DNA of 20,527 nt from contig URXS01000026.1 of the NCBI GenBank assembly GCA_900551885.1, positions 1 through 20,527 of the forward strand. Reading direction: 5' to 3'. A model generated the notes under the pieces. The model was not told where the DNA came from. It searched no databases and saw only the letters and a program-made list of their open reading frames with translations. Positions 5,845 through 14,250 of this stretch are shown piece after piece; the first letter of the stretch is position 1, and the number at the start of each line of letters is the position of its first letter. Origin of the DNA: an uncultured Oscillibacter sp. Its GTDB lineage: Bacteria > Bacillota > Clostridia > Oscillospirales > Oscillospiraceae. The position numbers and the translations under genes were made by a program.

Positions 5845-8124
5845 TCAGCCCACCTTGATGACCCGGACCGCGCCATTGTGGACATACAGATTGACGGTAC
5901 CGGAGTAAGCGTGGGCTTGCTCCAGGGTGATCCAGTCATCGGTGGCAGTGTTATAACAGATCACACTCGGATCGATGGAATAAGTCCTGCCGCCCACCGT
6001 CACGGCACCGGAGCCGCTCCAGGAAGTGCTGGGTACGTTCTTCAGCTCCGTCAGCTTCACCAGAGCTGCAATGTGTTTATTGTTGCCGCTGCCGGTGACG
6101 GTGATGCCGATAGGCTGACCGTTGGCCACCACATAGCCGGTCTCCAGCGGTCCGTAACTCTTGCCGTTGCCCTGGAGGACCGTGAGCTGGTTGTTGCCAT
6201 GGGTGACGGTCTCCTCACCGGTATCCGGATCGGTGTGGATCACGTCGCCCTCCTTGAACTGGGCAATGCCATAGATATAACCGCTGCCCACGGCGGAGCC
6301 CAGAACAATCAGGTCCACCTCGCCGCGCCAGTTGGTGCGGGCATAGCCGATCTCCTTGGAGGAGATCGTTCCTTCGCTGACCAACTGACTGAGGCTGACA
6401 GCCTGCATACCGTCGGGTCCGTTCTCGAAGATCATGACATTCTCTGCCAGCTTCTTGCTGCCCAGCATTCTTTCAGTGGGCTTCAGATCGCCGCTGGCAC
6501 CGCCGGCCAGGCGGCTGAGGGCCAGGCCGCCCTTGCGGTCGGAACTCACCCGGACCATCTGGCCTTCCAGAGAGGCTGCTCCATCGGCAGACAGACTGAC
6601 CGTGCCGGTAAGGCTCAGGCCGCACAACAGGTCTACCGTGGCGCTGCCGGAGGAAACGGAGCGTGCAATACCCACAGCATTTCCGACGGCCACGCTGCCC
6701 ACGGCCTCCACGGCACCGGCCACCTGATTGTCCTCGGTCAGCAGCAGGGTCATCAGATCACCTGGCTTGAAGCGGGACAGGGTCTCCCGGGCGGTGGGCA
6801 GCACGTTCAGTTTCAGATCGTCCAGCACCGTAATGGTCTCCGGCTCCTGGGGACTGGGGCTGGCGCTGCGGTAATAGACCGTCAGCTTGGTGTCGCACAC
6901 CCGGATGGAGTTGGTGGCGCTGGAATAGGTAGCCACGTCGTACTGGCGCATATCGTCGCCGCTGGCGGAGGCACCGTTCTTGTAGATCTTGTAGTTGGAG
7001 GACCCGGCCAGAGAGGCAAAGCCCTCGGTGGATCTGTCGGCGTAGACCACCACCGCCGCAGAAGCGCTGGTGCCGCCGCCCACGAACACGTACTCCACGA
7101 TGCCCGCCGTGTTGAGATACAGCGTCAAGGACGTACCGGGATTCAGCCAGGAGTAGACCTCGGTCCACGCCTTCTGCTGGCCCTGATAATAGGCGTCGAT
7201 ACCGCTCATGACGGCGTACTTGACACCGGTGACGTCGGTGATCTCAGACAGCTTCGCGGAGGACAGCGTAATGGTCTTGGCAGTGCCCATGTTGTCCGGC
7301 ACGAAGGTCAGCGCCTCACCATGGCTGTTGACCACCAACGTGCCCTTAGTGCCATCCAGTGAGCCGTTGGAAGTCCGTCCGGAGGCCAGAGGATACACCG
7401 CGCCGGTAGAAAGCTGGAGAGCGTTATCCAGTCCGTTAGCGCCGATGGCCCTGGAGGACACCAGCATGGCCCCCTCCACCGGCGTACAGCCCATGACGGA
7501 GGTAATGTAGGAGCTGCCGTCCTGCATCTTGGAGCGCAGCAGATTCAAAAACAGCTTGGCCGCCTCACCCCGGGTCAGGCCGGAGGAGGCGCTGCCTGTC
7601 ACGCCGTCGGTCAGGCCCACCAGAGAGGCCTCGGCCATGTAGCTGTCGGGCCAGATACCGCCGATGTTCTCATCCTTATAGCCCAGCAGCCGCAGCAGAA
7701 TGGTCACCGCCTGCCCCACTGTGACGGTCCGGTCCGGGTGGAACAGGCCGTCCACGTAGCCGGAGATGATGTTCTTCCCCTTGGCCGCCATGTTGATGTA
7801 GGCGGCGGCCCAGTGGGAGGGCTTCACGTCCGGGAACACCGTGACGGTGCGGTACCGGCCCAACTGGTCGGTGCCGTTCATGGCATACACCGCCATCTTG
7901 CAGAACTGGGCCCGGGTCAGTACAGTGCCGGGGCGGAAGGTGCCATCACTGTATCCGTCCAGCACCTCCAGCAGCCGCAGGGCTTCTACTGCCGCCGCGG
8001 TGTCCCGGTCTGAGATGTCGGCAAAGCTGGTGACGGATGTGTCGGCGGCCCGGGCGGGGACGACCGCCAGAGACACCGCCATGCACACCGCCAGCAAAAA
8101 GCTGATCGCTCGTTTTTTCATCAT
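5845..8124 (-). CDS. Secreted S-layer-homology (SLH) domain protein, last gene of the ABC exporter operon
   Basis: This 759-aa exported protein is probably held non-covalently on secondary cell-wall polymer. A signal peptide (MMKKRAISFLLAVCMAVSL, cleavage near ARA|AD at residue 26) is followed by three SLH repeats: FADIS...GYSDGTFRPGTVLTRAQF (~34-80), FPDVKPSHWAAAYI...GYVDGLFHPDRTVTVGQA (~97-150) and a degenerate third, WPDSY...SSGLTRGEAAKLF (~158-200). The remaining ~560 residues are beta-rich, contain few cysteines and match no family I can name. They include VYADRSTEGFASL, DDMRQYDVATYSSATNSIRV and FKPGDLMTLLL. ATG at 8124 or 8121 follows AGAGGGAG. The gene starts 13 nt after the permease stop, so it is almost certainly co-transcribed with the exporter. 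It may be a partner or a substrate of it. The C-terminal function is unknown. Confidence 0.88.
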   Translation of the reverse strand: MMKKRAISFLLAVCMAVSLAVVPARAADTSVTSFADISDRDTAAAVEALRLLEVLDGYSDGTFRPGTVLTRAQFCKMAVYAMNGTDQLGRYRTVTVFPDVKPSHWAAAYINMAAKGKNIISGYVDGLFHPDRTVTVGQAVTILLRLLGYKDENIGGIWPDSYMAEASLVGLTDGVTGSASSGLTRGEAAKLFLNLLRSKMQDGSSYITSVMGCTPVEGAMLVSSRAIGANGLDNALQLSTGAVYPLASGRTSNGSLDGTKGTLVVNSHGEALTFVPDNMGTAKTITLSSAKLSEITDVTGVKYAVMSGIDAYYQGQQKAWTEVYSWLNPGTSLTLYLNTAGIVEYVFVGGGTSASAAVVVYADRSTEGFASLAGSSNYKIYKNGASASGDDMRQYDVATYSSATNSIRVCDTKLTVYYRSASPSPQEPETITVLDDLKLNVLPTARETLSRFKPGDLMTLLLTEDNQVAGAVEAVGSVAVGNAVGIARSVSSGSATVDLLCGLSLTGTVSLSADGAASLEGQMVRVSSDRKGGLALSRLAGGASGDLKPTERMLGSKKLAENVMIFENGPDGMQAVSLSQLVSEGTISSKEIGYARTNWRGEVDLIVLGSAVGSGYIYGIAQFKEGDVIHTDPDTGEETVTHGNNQLTVLQGNGKSYGPLETGYVVANGQPIGITVTGSGNNKHIAALVKLTELKNVPSTSWSGSGAVTVGGRTYSIDPSVICYNTATDDWITLEQAHAYSGTVNLYVHNGAVRVIKVG

Positions 8125-8137
8125 ATCATTCTCCCTC

Positions 8138-9394
8138 TCATTCCGCCCGCAGGGCTTCCACAGGCTGGAGTTTGGACGCCTTGGCCGCCGGGTAGATTCC
8201 GAACAGGATTCCCAGTGCCACCGACAGTGTAAAGGCGCAGAGCGTAATCCACACTGCCGGATAAATGGTCATCTTGAACATCATCCACCCCACGATCAGA
8301 CTGCCGCCGGTACCCACTAAAATTCCGAAAATGCCGCCGATGCCGCAGAGCATGGCCGCCTCAATCAGGAACTGGGTGACGATGGAGGACCGCTCCGCGC
8401 CAATGGCCCGGCGAATACCGATCTCCCTCGTCCGCTCGGTGACGGTGACCAGCATGATGTTCATGATGCCGATGCCGCCTACCAGCAGACTGATGGCGGC
8501 GATGCCGCCCAAGATCATGGAGATCATCCCCATCTGCTGGTTTTGGTAGTCCTGCCAGGAGTTCTCCTTGTCCACGCCGTAGCCGCCGGTGGCAGGATCG
8601 ATCAGGCCCTTCAGGAAGCCGCCGATCCGGGAGCTGGCCTCGATCATGGCCTCGTTGCTGCGGGCCTTGACAATGAACTGCTCTGGGGCGGAACCGCCCA
8701 GTACCCGCCGGGCGGTGTAGGGCACGATGATGATGTTGTCGATGTTCTGACCGGTGGGATTGCTGTCATCCACCCGAGGGCTGTAGACGCCCACTACCTG
8801 GAAGTTCTGGCCGTTGAACTGCATCTCTTTGCCCACCGGGTCCACGCCGTCAAAGAAGGCCTTGGCCGCCCTAGCGCCCAAAACACAGACCTGATTATAC
8901 CGCTGGCAGTCCAGCATACTGAGATCCCGCCCCTTGGCGATGGTCAGATTGTTGCAGATGCTGTACTGGTCGCTGGCATAATAGATATCAGGAGGAAAGT
9001 CTCCCACCGGGTTGCCCTTGTCGTCATAATTGTACTGCATGTTGGCGGAGCTCTTGGTGCCGTAGACCACGGTGGCGTTGCAGTTAGCCTGGGGCGTCAC
9101 GCCCTCCACATACTCCCCGATGCTGTTGCAGTAGTCGTACAGCGCCGGAAAGTAGTCCTTGCCCAGGCTGTTGCCGTTCTCATCGTACAGATAGTTCCAG
9201 ATGTTCACCGTCAGCTTGTTGCTGCCCATGGCTGCATATTGCTCCATGGTCTTGGTGGTATAGCCGTTGATGGCGGAGACAATGGTCATCACTGCCGCAA
9301 TGCCGATGATGATGCCCAGCATGGTCAGGGCAGACCGGCCCTTCTTTCCCCAGATGGACTTCCACGCCATCTTGATCGCCTGTCGGATATTCAA
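8138..9394 (-). CDS. ABC transporter permease, MacB/YknZ type (FtsX fold)
   Basis: This is a 418-aa membrane subunit of a mechanotransmission-type ABC exporter. The layout is that of MacB without its ATPase: a first membrane segment (RSALTMLGIIIGIAAVMTIV, ~20-40), a large extracytoplasmic MacB_PCD-like domain (~45-275), and three C-terminal segments (ISMILGGIAAISLLVGGIGI, a segment around AAMLCGIGGIFGILVG, and ITLCAFTLSVALGILFGIYP). RTREIGIRRAIGAERSSIV is the typical cytoplasmic FtsX/MacB loop, and PAAKASKLQPVEALRAE is the typical tail. The start is TTG at 9394, supported by AGGAGG 10 nt upstream. It overlaps the stop of the ATPase gene by 4 bp (TTGA), so the two are translationally coupled. 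Substrate is unknown; relatives export peptides, macrolides or toxins. Confidence 0.92.
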   Translation of the reverse strand: MNIRQAIKMAWKSIWGKKGRSALTMLGIIIGIAAVMTIVSAINGYTTKTMEQYAAMGSNKLTVNIWNYLYDENGNSLGKDYFPALYDYCNSIGEYVEGVTPQANCNATVVYGTKSSANMQYNYDDKGNPVGDFPPDIYYASDQYSICNNLTIAKGRDLSMLDCQRYNQVCVLGARAAKAFFDGVDPVGKEMQFNGQNFQVVGVYSPRVDDSNPTGQNIDNIIIVPYTARRVLGGSAPEQFIVKARSNEAMIEASSRIGGFLKGLIDPATGGYGVDKENSWQDYQNQQMGMISMILGGIAAISLLVGGIGIMNIMLVTVTERTREIGIRRAIGAERSSIVTQFLIEAAMLCGIGGIFGILVGTGGSLIVGWMMFKMTIYPAVWITLCAFTLSVALGILFGIYPAAKASKLQPVEALRAE

Positions 9395-10104
9395 AACCAG
9401 TCCACCTCCTGCTGCCGGTCCTCCACGATCCTGCCGTCCTGCAGCCGCACACAGCGGCGGGCGGTGGCGGCAATGCCGTTGTCGTGGGTAATGAGGATCA
9501 CGGTGGTGCCCTCCCGGTTGAGCTGCTGGAGAAACTCCAGCACCTCATGTCCGGTGCGGGAGTCCAACGCGCCGGTGGGCTCGTCGGCCATGATGATGGG
9601 AGGCTTGGCGGCAATGGCCCTGGCGATGGCCACCCGCTGCTGTTGGCCGCCAGACATCTCTGAGGGCTTGTGCTTCATTCGTCCTGACAACCCTACCCGG
9701 CCCAGTGCCGTTACCGCCATGTCGTAGCGGTCATTGGGGCGGATGCCCTGATAGATCAGGGGCAGTTCCACATTCTCCAGCACCGTCAGGTCCTGAATCA
9801 GGTTGTACTGCTGGAAGATGAAGCCGATCTGCTTGTTGCGGATATGGGAGAGCTCCTTGTCCGTCAGCTCCCGGACATCGGTGCCGTCCAGGAAGTAATC
9901 GCCCCGGGTGGGAATGTCCAGGCAGCCCAGCACGTTCATCATGGTGGACTTGCCGGAACCGGACTGGCCCACGATGGCCACGAACTCCCCCCGGTCAATG
10001 GTCAGGGAAACGCCGTCCAACGCCCGGACCTCACTCTCCCGGCCTTCGGCGTAGATCTTATAGACGTTCCGCAATTCAATCAAGTGTTTCTCCATAGGCA
10101 TCAA
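9391..10104 (-). CDS. ABC transporter ATP-binding protein, MacB/LolD/YknY type
   Basis: This is the cytoplasmic nucleotide-binding subunit that drives the adjacent permease. All motifs are intact: Walker A GQSGSGKST (~46), Q-loop IFQQYNLI, signature MSGGQQQR, Walker B PIIMADEPTGALD, and the H-loop LITHD. The stretch GALDSRTGHEVLEFL is typical of the MacB/LolD branch. The start is uncertain: TTG at 10104 overlaps the TGA of the adaptor gene by 4 bp, and ATGs at 10101 and 10095 are alternatives. The ribosome binding site is weak, so translation probably relies on coupling to the upstream gene. The product is 235-237 aa. Order and overlap with the adaptor and permease match the YknX-Y-Z arrangement of Bacillus. 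Confidence 0.95.
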   Translation of the reverse strand: MMPMEKHLIELRNVYKIYAEGRESEVRALDGVSLTIDRGEFVAIVGQSGSGKSTMMNVLGCLDIPTRGDYFLDGTDVRELTDKELSHIRNKQIGFIFQQYNLIQDLTVLENVELPLIYQGIRPNDRYDMAVTALGRVGLSGRMKHKPSEMSGGQQQRVAIARAIAAKPPIIMADEPTGALDSRTGHEVLEFLQQLNREGTTVILITHDNGIAATARRCVRLQDGRIVEDRQQEVDWF

Positions 10105-11789
10105 CCATACGCCTGCATGGACTGGATCTGGGTAAAGACCTCGGTTCCCGCTTCCACGCCGGACTTGATCTCCACGTTGGTGTTGTCGGAAATGCCGATC
10201 TCCACCGGCACTGCCCAGAACCCACTGGGGATCTCCTCCTCCAGCATAGGCGTCTCCACAGCGTTATCCGGCCGGTCACCTTTCACGAACACCACATCGA
10301 TGGTTGAGCCATCCTCCTTGGAGATCTTCCGGACGCACTGCAAGGGCAGCACCAGGCAGTTGTCATTCTCGCTGGCGGTGATCTTGAAGTTGATATAGCT
10401 GTTGACCTGGAGATTTCCCTCACTGTTATCCACGGAGATGGTGATGGGGTAGGTAGCCACGCCGTTGTTGACGGTGGAGGACATACTGACCGTCTCCACC
10501 GTGCCGAAGGCGGGCGTTCCCCACTGGTCCAGCTCCACCGGCATGCCGGCCTTGATGTAGCTGATGTTCCGCTCGTCCACGTTGGCGCTGACGATCAGGG
10601 ACGAGGTATCGGAGATGGTGACCACCGCGGTGTTGGCGGCGATCTCGTCGCCGGGCTGCATGGTCAGACCGATCACCATGCCGTCGATGGGAGCGGTGGC
10701 CTTGCAGTTGGCCAGATTCTTCTCCGCTGCCTCCAGGTCCGCCTTGGCGGTATCCAGGCTCTGCTGGATGGTAAACAGCTCGCTCTCGCTCTGCTCCGCG
10801 TCAATCCGCACCAACACCTGGCCGGCGGAGACCTGGAGATAATCCACCAGGTTATTGGCCAGCACCGTGCCGCCTACCGTGGTGGTGAGTATGGTGGTGC
10901 GATAGTATTCCAGCTTGCCCTGCTCATAGGGGTAAACGGTCTCGCCGTTCACTGTCACGATGGCGGAAGCCGCCATATCTGCGGTCAGAGAGCCCTCATT
11001 ATTCACCACGATGTCCGCAGAGAAGAGCTTGGACCCCTCCGGCGTGATGCGGCTGACCATGTGGACCGCCTCCACCGTTCCGGGGATGGTGGTCATCATG
11101 GCGGGAATGGACACCTGCACCGTCTGGCCCACATACAGGTCGCCGGCGTAGGCGTAACTGTAATACTGCTCCAGCCGCAGCCGGGTGTCATCGTTGAGCT
11201 CGGCCACCTGGGCGCCCTTGGCGACCTCTTCGCCCACCCGCAGCTCCGGGTATTCCTTCAGCATGATCTTTCCGGCAAAGGGGGCGCTCAGGTTCAGTCC
11301 CGCAATATCCTTCTGGGCCTGGGAGAGCCGCTTTTCATAGCCCTCCACGTCGCTGCGGGCCTTCTGGACGGCGGTCTCCGCCGCCGGGGAATCGATGGTG
11401 AACAGCGGCGTACCGGCGGTGACTTTCTGGCCCTCCGTCACCAGCACATCCACCACGGTTCCGGAGGTGGTCAGGGTGATGGTCTCGCTGCTCTTGGCCT
11501 TGGTGAGACCGCTGTTTTCCACGGTGGAGGTGATGGATCCGTATTGGACCACGTCCGTCACCACCTGGGTCCCTCTGCCGCTTCGGCCGCCCAGCACCTT
11601 CCACAGCACCACCACCACTGCGGCCAGCACCAGCAAAATGATAACCCAACGGATGATCTTTCTCCGTTTCTTTCGGGGTATGTTCCGCCATTTCTCCTTG
11701 AGGGACACCGGGGCCGGGGCGGCGGGCGTCTCCTGCGCCTGTTCCGGGGCGGTCTCCGGGATCTGTTCCAGGTCCTTGACTTCAGCCAT
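10101..11789 (-). CDS. Membrane-fusion/adaptor protein (HlyD/YknX family) with two tandem lipoyl modules
   Basis: This 562-aa adaptor subunit is anchored in the membrane. ATG at 11789 follows AAAGGAGAA; an in-frame extension to 11876 lacks a ribosome binding site. A Pro/Glu/Ala-rich cytoplasmic tail (~1-30) and a basic stretch (KKRRKIIR) precede one membrane segment (~45-63). Two barrel-sandwich modules follow. The first (~85-205) has SGTVVDVLVTEGQKVTAGTP, a short coiled hairpin with SDVEGYEKRLSQAQKDI, and LSAPFAGKIM. The second (~290-430) has GGTVLANNLVDYLQVSAGQV, a hairpin with SLDTAKADLEAAEKNLANC, and ATAPIDGMVIGLTMQPGDEI. A membrane-proximal domain closes the protein. Most YknX/MacA adaptors (~360-400 aa) carry one such module, so this looks like an internal duplication. 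It is the first gene of the exporter operon. Confidence 0.9.
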   Translation of the reverse strand: MAEVKDLEQIPETAPEQAQETPAAPAPVSLKEKWRNIPRKKRRKIIRWVIILLVLAAVVVVLWKVLGGRSGRGTQVVTDVVQYGSITSTVENSGLTKAKSSETITLTTSGTVVDVLVTEGQKVTAGTPLFTIDSPAAETAVQKARSDVEGYEKRLSQAQKDIAGLNLSAPFAGKIMLKEYPELRVGEEVAKGAQVAELNDDTRLRLEQYYSYAYAGDLYVGQTVQVSIPAMMTTIPGTVEAVHMVSRITPEGSKLFSADIVVNNEGSLTADMAASAIVTVNGETVYPYEQGKLEYYRTTILTTTVGGTVLANNLVDYLQVSAGQVLVRIDAEQSESELFTIQQSLDTAKADLEAAEKNLANCKATAPIDGMVIGLTMQPGDEIAANTAVVTISDTSSLIVSANVDERNISYIKAGMPVELDQWGTPAFGTVETVSMSSTVNNGVATYPITISVDNSEGNLQVNSYINFKITASENDNCLVLPLQCVRKISKEDGSTIDVVFVKGDRPDNAVETPMLEEEIPSGFWAVPVEIGISDNTNVEIKSGVEAGTEVFTQIQSMQAYG

Positions 11790-11981
11790 GGCTCGTTCTC
11801 CTTTTCGTGAGGCGTTATTTTGCATCATAACTGTATTGCTCATGCTAGTACACTTGGCAGAGCAAAGCAACAACAAAACAGTTACAAAAACACCTGTTAT
11901 TTGGTTGCCGCCGTCAATGGCAAAACCGTTTCAAGAGTTAGATGAAGCCCATCGGCAAAAGGTTACCAGAAATTCTTTGAT
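11790..11981 (-). promoter_or_regulatory. AT-richer region upstream of the exporter operon; promoter not resolved
   Basis: This 190-bp stretch must hold the promoter of the adaptor-ATPase-permease-SLH operon. Candidates on the minus strand are TTGTTG (11868-11873) with TACTAG (11845-11850) at 17 bp, an overlapping TTGCTT-17-TAGCAT, and an isolated TATGAT (11824-11829). None is convincing, which may mean that an activator is needed. I see no coding sequence on either strand. Confidence 0.3.
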
Positions 11982-12016
11982 AAAAAAAGCCGCTTCTATC
12001 CTTGGATAGAAGCGGC
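11982..12016 (-). terminator. Terminator of the TRAP transporter operon
   Basis: A perfect 13-nt stem (arms 11989-12001 and 12004-12016, effectively a 4-nt loop) is followed on the minus strand by seven T residues (complement of 11982-11988). It begins 33 nt after the permease stop. Confidence 0.93.
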
Positions 12017-12049
12017 CTGGAAAAGGACGAGGTCTGCAGATCGGTATAC

Positions 12050-14113
12050 TTAGGCTGCAGCTACACGCCGGGCGGTAAACCGCTGATACACCAACACGCC
12101 GGCCACCAGCACAAAGCCCACAAGGTCGCTGACGGTACCGGGGATCAACATGCACAGTCCACCGGCGGCAATGACAACACGCAGCAGTGCCGGGATGCGG
12201 CGATAGAGGAAGCCGTTGAGGGCAGCGGCCACGCCGAAAATGCCCAACAGCGCACTGATGCAGATCTGAACCACCTGGAAGGCGCTGGTCACATTGATGA
12301 ACAGCATCTGAGGGCTCAGGGCGAAAATGTAGGGCACGATGAAAGCGGCAATGGCCAACTTCGTGGCGTTGACACCGGTCTTCATGGGGTCCGCCTTGGC
12401 GATGGCGCTGCCGGCATAGGCCGCCAGGGCCACCGGCGGGGTGATATCCGCCACGATGCCGAAGTAGAACACGAAGAAGTGGGCTGCCATCATCTCCACG
12501 CCGATGGAGGGATCCATCAGGATGGGAGCGCAGGTGGCCGCCATGATGCAGTAGTTGGCGGTGGTGGGCACGCCCATGCCCAGCACGATGCAGCACAGCA
12601 TGGTGAGCACCAGGGCGATCATCATGTGCCCACCGGCCACGGAGACAATGGCGCTGAGCAGTTTGGAGGCAAGGCCCGTGACCGTGATGCAGCCGGAAAT
12701 GACGCCGGCCACGCCGCAGGCAACCGCCACAGTGATGGAGCCCTTTGCGCCGCCCTCCAGGGCGCCGAAAACCATCTGGAACAGGTCGCTGCCGGAACGG
12801 CGGATACCCGTTTTGCCTCCGTCATGGCCGCGCACACCATCCAGGATAATATCCGGCAGGCTCACCACGATGGTAGCCACGATGGCCAGCGCCGCGGAAT
12901 AAGCCATGGTATAGGTGTTGGTGGAAACCAGCACCACCAGCAGCACCAGGGGGAACAGCAGGTAGATCCGCTTCATCAGGTGGCCCAACTTGGGGAGCTG
13001 GTCCCGGGGGATGCCCTTCAGGCCCAGCTTTTTGGCCTCCAGATGGACGGCGATGTAAATGCCGGTGAAGTACAGCACCGCAGGCAGAATGGCCCGCACG
13101 GCGATCTTGCTGTAGGGCTCGCCGGTGAACTCCGCCATCAAAAAGGCGGCGGCACCCATAATAGGCGGCATGATCTGACCGCCGGTGGAGGCGGCAGCCT
13201 CCACGGCACCGGCAAATTCACCCTTGTAGCCGGTCTTCTTCATCATGGGGATGGTGACGGAGCCGGTAGTGACGGTGTTGCCCACGGAGGAACCGGACAC
13301 CATGCCGCACAGGGCGGAGGAAATAACGGCCACCTTGGCGGGACCGCCGGGGGCGGCACCGGCCAGGGCGTTGGCCAGGCTGATGAAGAAGTTGGCAATG
13401 CCGGTCCGCTCCAGGAAGGCGCCAAAGATGATGAACACCACGATGAACTTGGCGCACACGCTGATTGGGCCGCCGAAGATACCGTTGGTGGTGTAGAACA
13501 TGGTGCGGATCACCTGGGACAGAGTCAACTGCAGCCGGTCCAGAGTCACCGGGTTGGAGCCCATCAGGTTGACAAAGGTGTAGACCAGCAGCACGCCGGC
13601 CACGCACAGAATGGGAATGCCCACGCAGCGGCGGCACAGCTCGATCAGCGCCACAATGCCGATAAAGCCCACGATCATGTACAGGGGCTCCTGCATGATG
13701 CGGCTGGACAGGCGGATGACCGTCATGGCGTTGGCAGCATAGAAGAAGTAGGCGCCGGAGCCGCAGATGATCAGCAGCACGTCATACCAGGGCAGGTGGT
13801 TGACCCGGTCATCTCCCTTCCGGGCGGGGAAGGTCAAAAAGCCCAGCAGCAAGATCAGTCCCACAAACACCGGCAAGCGGATCTCCGTCAGGGTGGTGAG
13901 AAACACCGTATCGATGATACAGTATAAGGAGAAGACGGCCATCAGAACACTGATCAGCAGCTTGGGCGTCCCCTCCCAAATCCGGGTGTTGGACTCCCGG
14001 TCGTATTTTTTCATGACGGCTTCCACGTCAGCGGCAGTGCCGGTGGAATCGTCATGCACCTCCGTTACCGGCACCACCGGCTCCTGAAGTGTTTTTTTCT
14101 TAAATAGACCCAT
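12050..14113 (-). CDS. TRAP transporter fused permease (DctQ-DctM-like, TAXI type)
   Basis: This 687-aa inner-membrane subunit belongs to a tripartite ATP-independent transporter, which uses an ion gradient rather than ATP. After a ~45-residue charged cytoplasmic N-terminus, hydrophobic segments (ISVLMAVFSLYCIIDTVFL, VFVGLILLLGFLTF, YDVLLIICGSGAYFFYAAN, LYMIVGFIGIVALIELC) form the small-subunit-like part. The large DctM-like part follows, with typical stretches AKVAVISSALCGMVSGSSVG NTVTTG, EAAASTGGQIMPPIMGAAAF and GMGVPTTANYCIMAATCAP. Fused permeases of this kind go with TAXI binding proteins, and one is encoded just upstream. ATG at 14113 follows GAGGGGGAG, which is part of a small GC hairpin directly before the start. 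The substrate is not readable from sequence; characterised TAXI systems take organic acids such as C4/C5 dicarboxylates or glutamate. Confidence 0.93.
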   Translation of the reverse strand: MGLFKKKTLQEPVVPVTEVHDDSTGTAADVEAVMKKYDRESNTRIWEGTPKLLISVLMAVFSLYCIIDTVFLTTLTEIRLPVFVGLILLLGFLTFPARKGDDRVNHLPWYDVLLIICGSGAYFFYAANAMTVIRLSSRIMQEPLYMIVGFIGIVALIELCRRCVGIPILCVAGVLLVYTFVNLMGSNPVTLDRLQLTLSQVIRTMFYTTNGIFGGPISVCAKFIVVFIIFGAFLERTGIANFFISLANALAGAAPGGPAKVAVISSALCGMVSGSSVGNTVTTGSVTIPMMKKTGYKGEFAGAVEAAASTGGQIMPPIMGAAAFLMAEFTGEPYSKIAVRAILPAVLYFTGIYIAVHLEAKKLGLKGIPRDQLPKLGHLMKRIYLLFPLVLLVVLVSTNTYTMAYSAALAIVATIVVSLPDIILDGVRGHDGGKTGIRRSGSDLFQMVFGALEGGAKGSITVAVACGVAGVISGCITVTGLASKLLSAIVSVAGGHMMIALVLTMLCCIVLGMGVPTTANYCIMAATCAPILMDPSIGVEMMAAHFFVFYFGIVADITPPVALAAYAGSAIAKADPMKTGVNATKLAIAAFIVPYIFALSPQMLFINVTSAFQVVQICISALLGIFGVAAALNGFLYRRIPALLRVVIAAGGLCMLIPGTVSDLVGFVLVAGVLVYQRFTARRVAAA

Positions 14114-14190
14114 GGGGGCTCCCCCTCACTTTGGAATATCATAAGTAATTCGGTCCGCTCTTGACAGTGTCTTAGCGGGCCATGATATCA

Positions 14191-14226
14191 AGGAAACTAC
14201 GGCGGAGATCTCCGCCGTAGTTTCCT
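14191..14226. repeat. Perfect 36-bp palindrome between TAXI binding-protein and permease genes
   Basis: The arms 14191-14208 and 14209-14226 are exact reverse complements centred on GAGATCTC. In RNA they would form a 16-bp stem with a GATC-type loop. The palindrome starts 24 nt after the binding-protein stop. No U-tract follows on the minus strand, so a complete terminator is unlikely. A 3'-stabilising or partially attenuating hairpin, giving more binding protein than permease, fits better. Confidence 0.85.
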
Positions 14227-14250
14227 GATCGCACAGATTCTGAATCTCCC

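Noticed and set aside
11790..11876. Extended N-terminus of the adaptor protein from 11876
   Set aside because: The AAAGGAGAA site before ATG 11789 decides the start, and the extension shows no feature of its own.
12002..13927. Plus-strand open frame of 641 codons opposite the TRAP permease
   Set aside because: Its translation is dominated by His, Gly, Asp and Gln, the mirror of hydrophobic membrane codons, and it runs through the operon terminator.
14191..14226. The 36-bp palindrome as an ordinary intrinsic terminator
   Set aside because: No T-run follows on either strand within 10 nt, while a clear terminator lies after the permease gene at 11982-12016.
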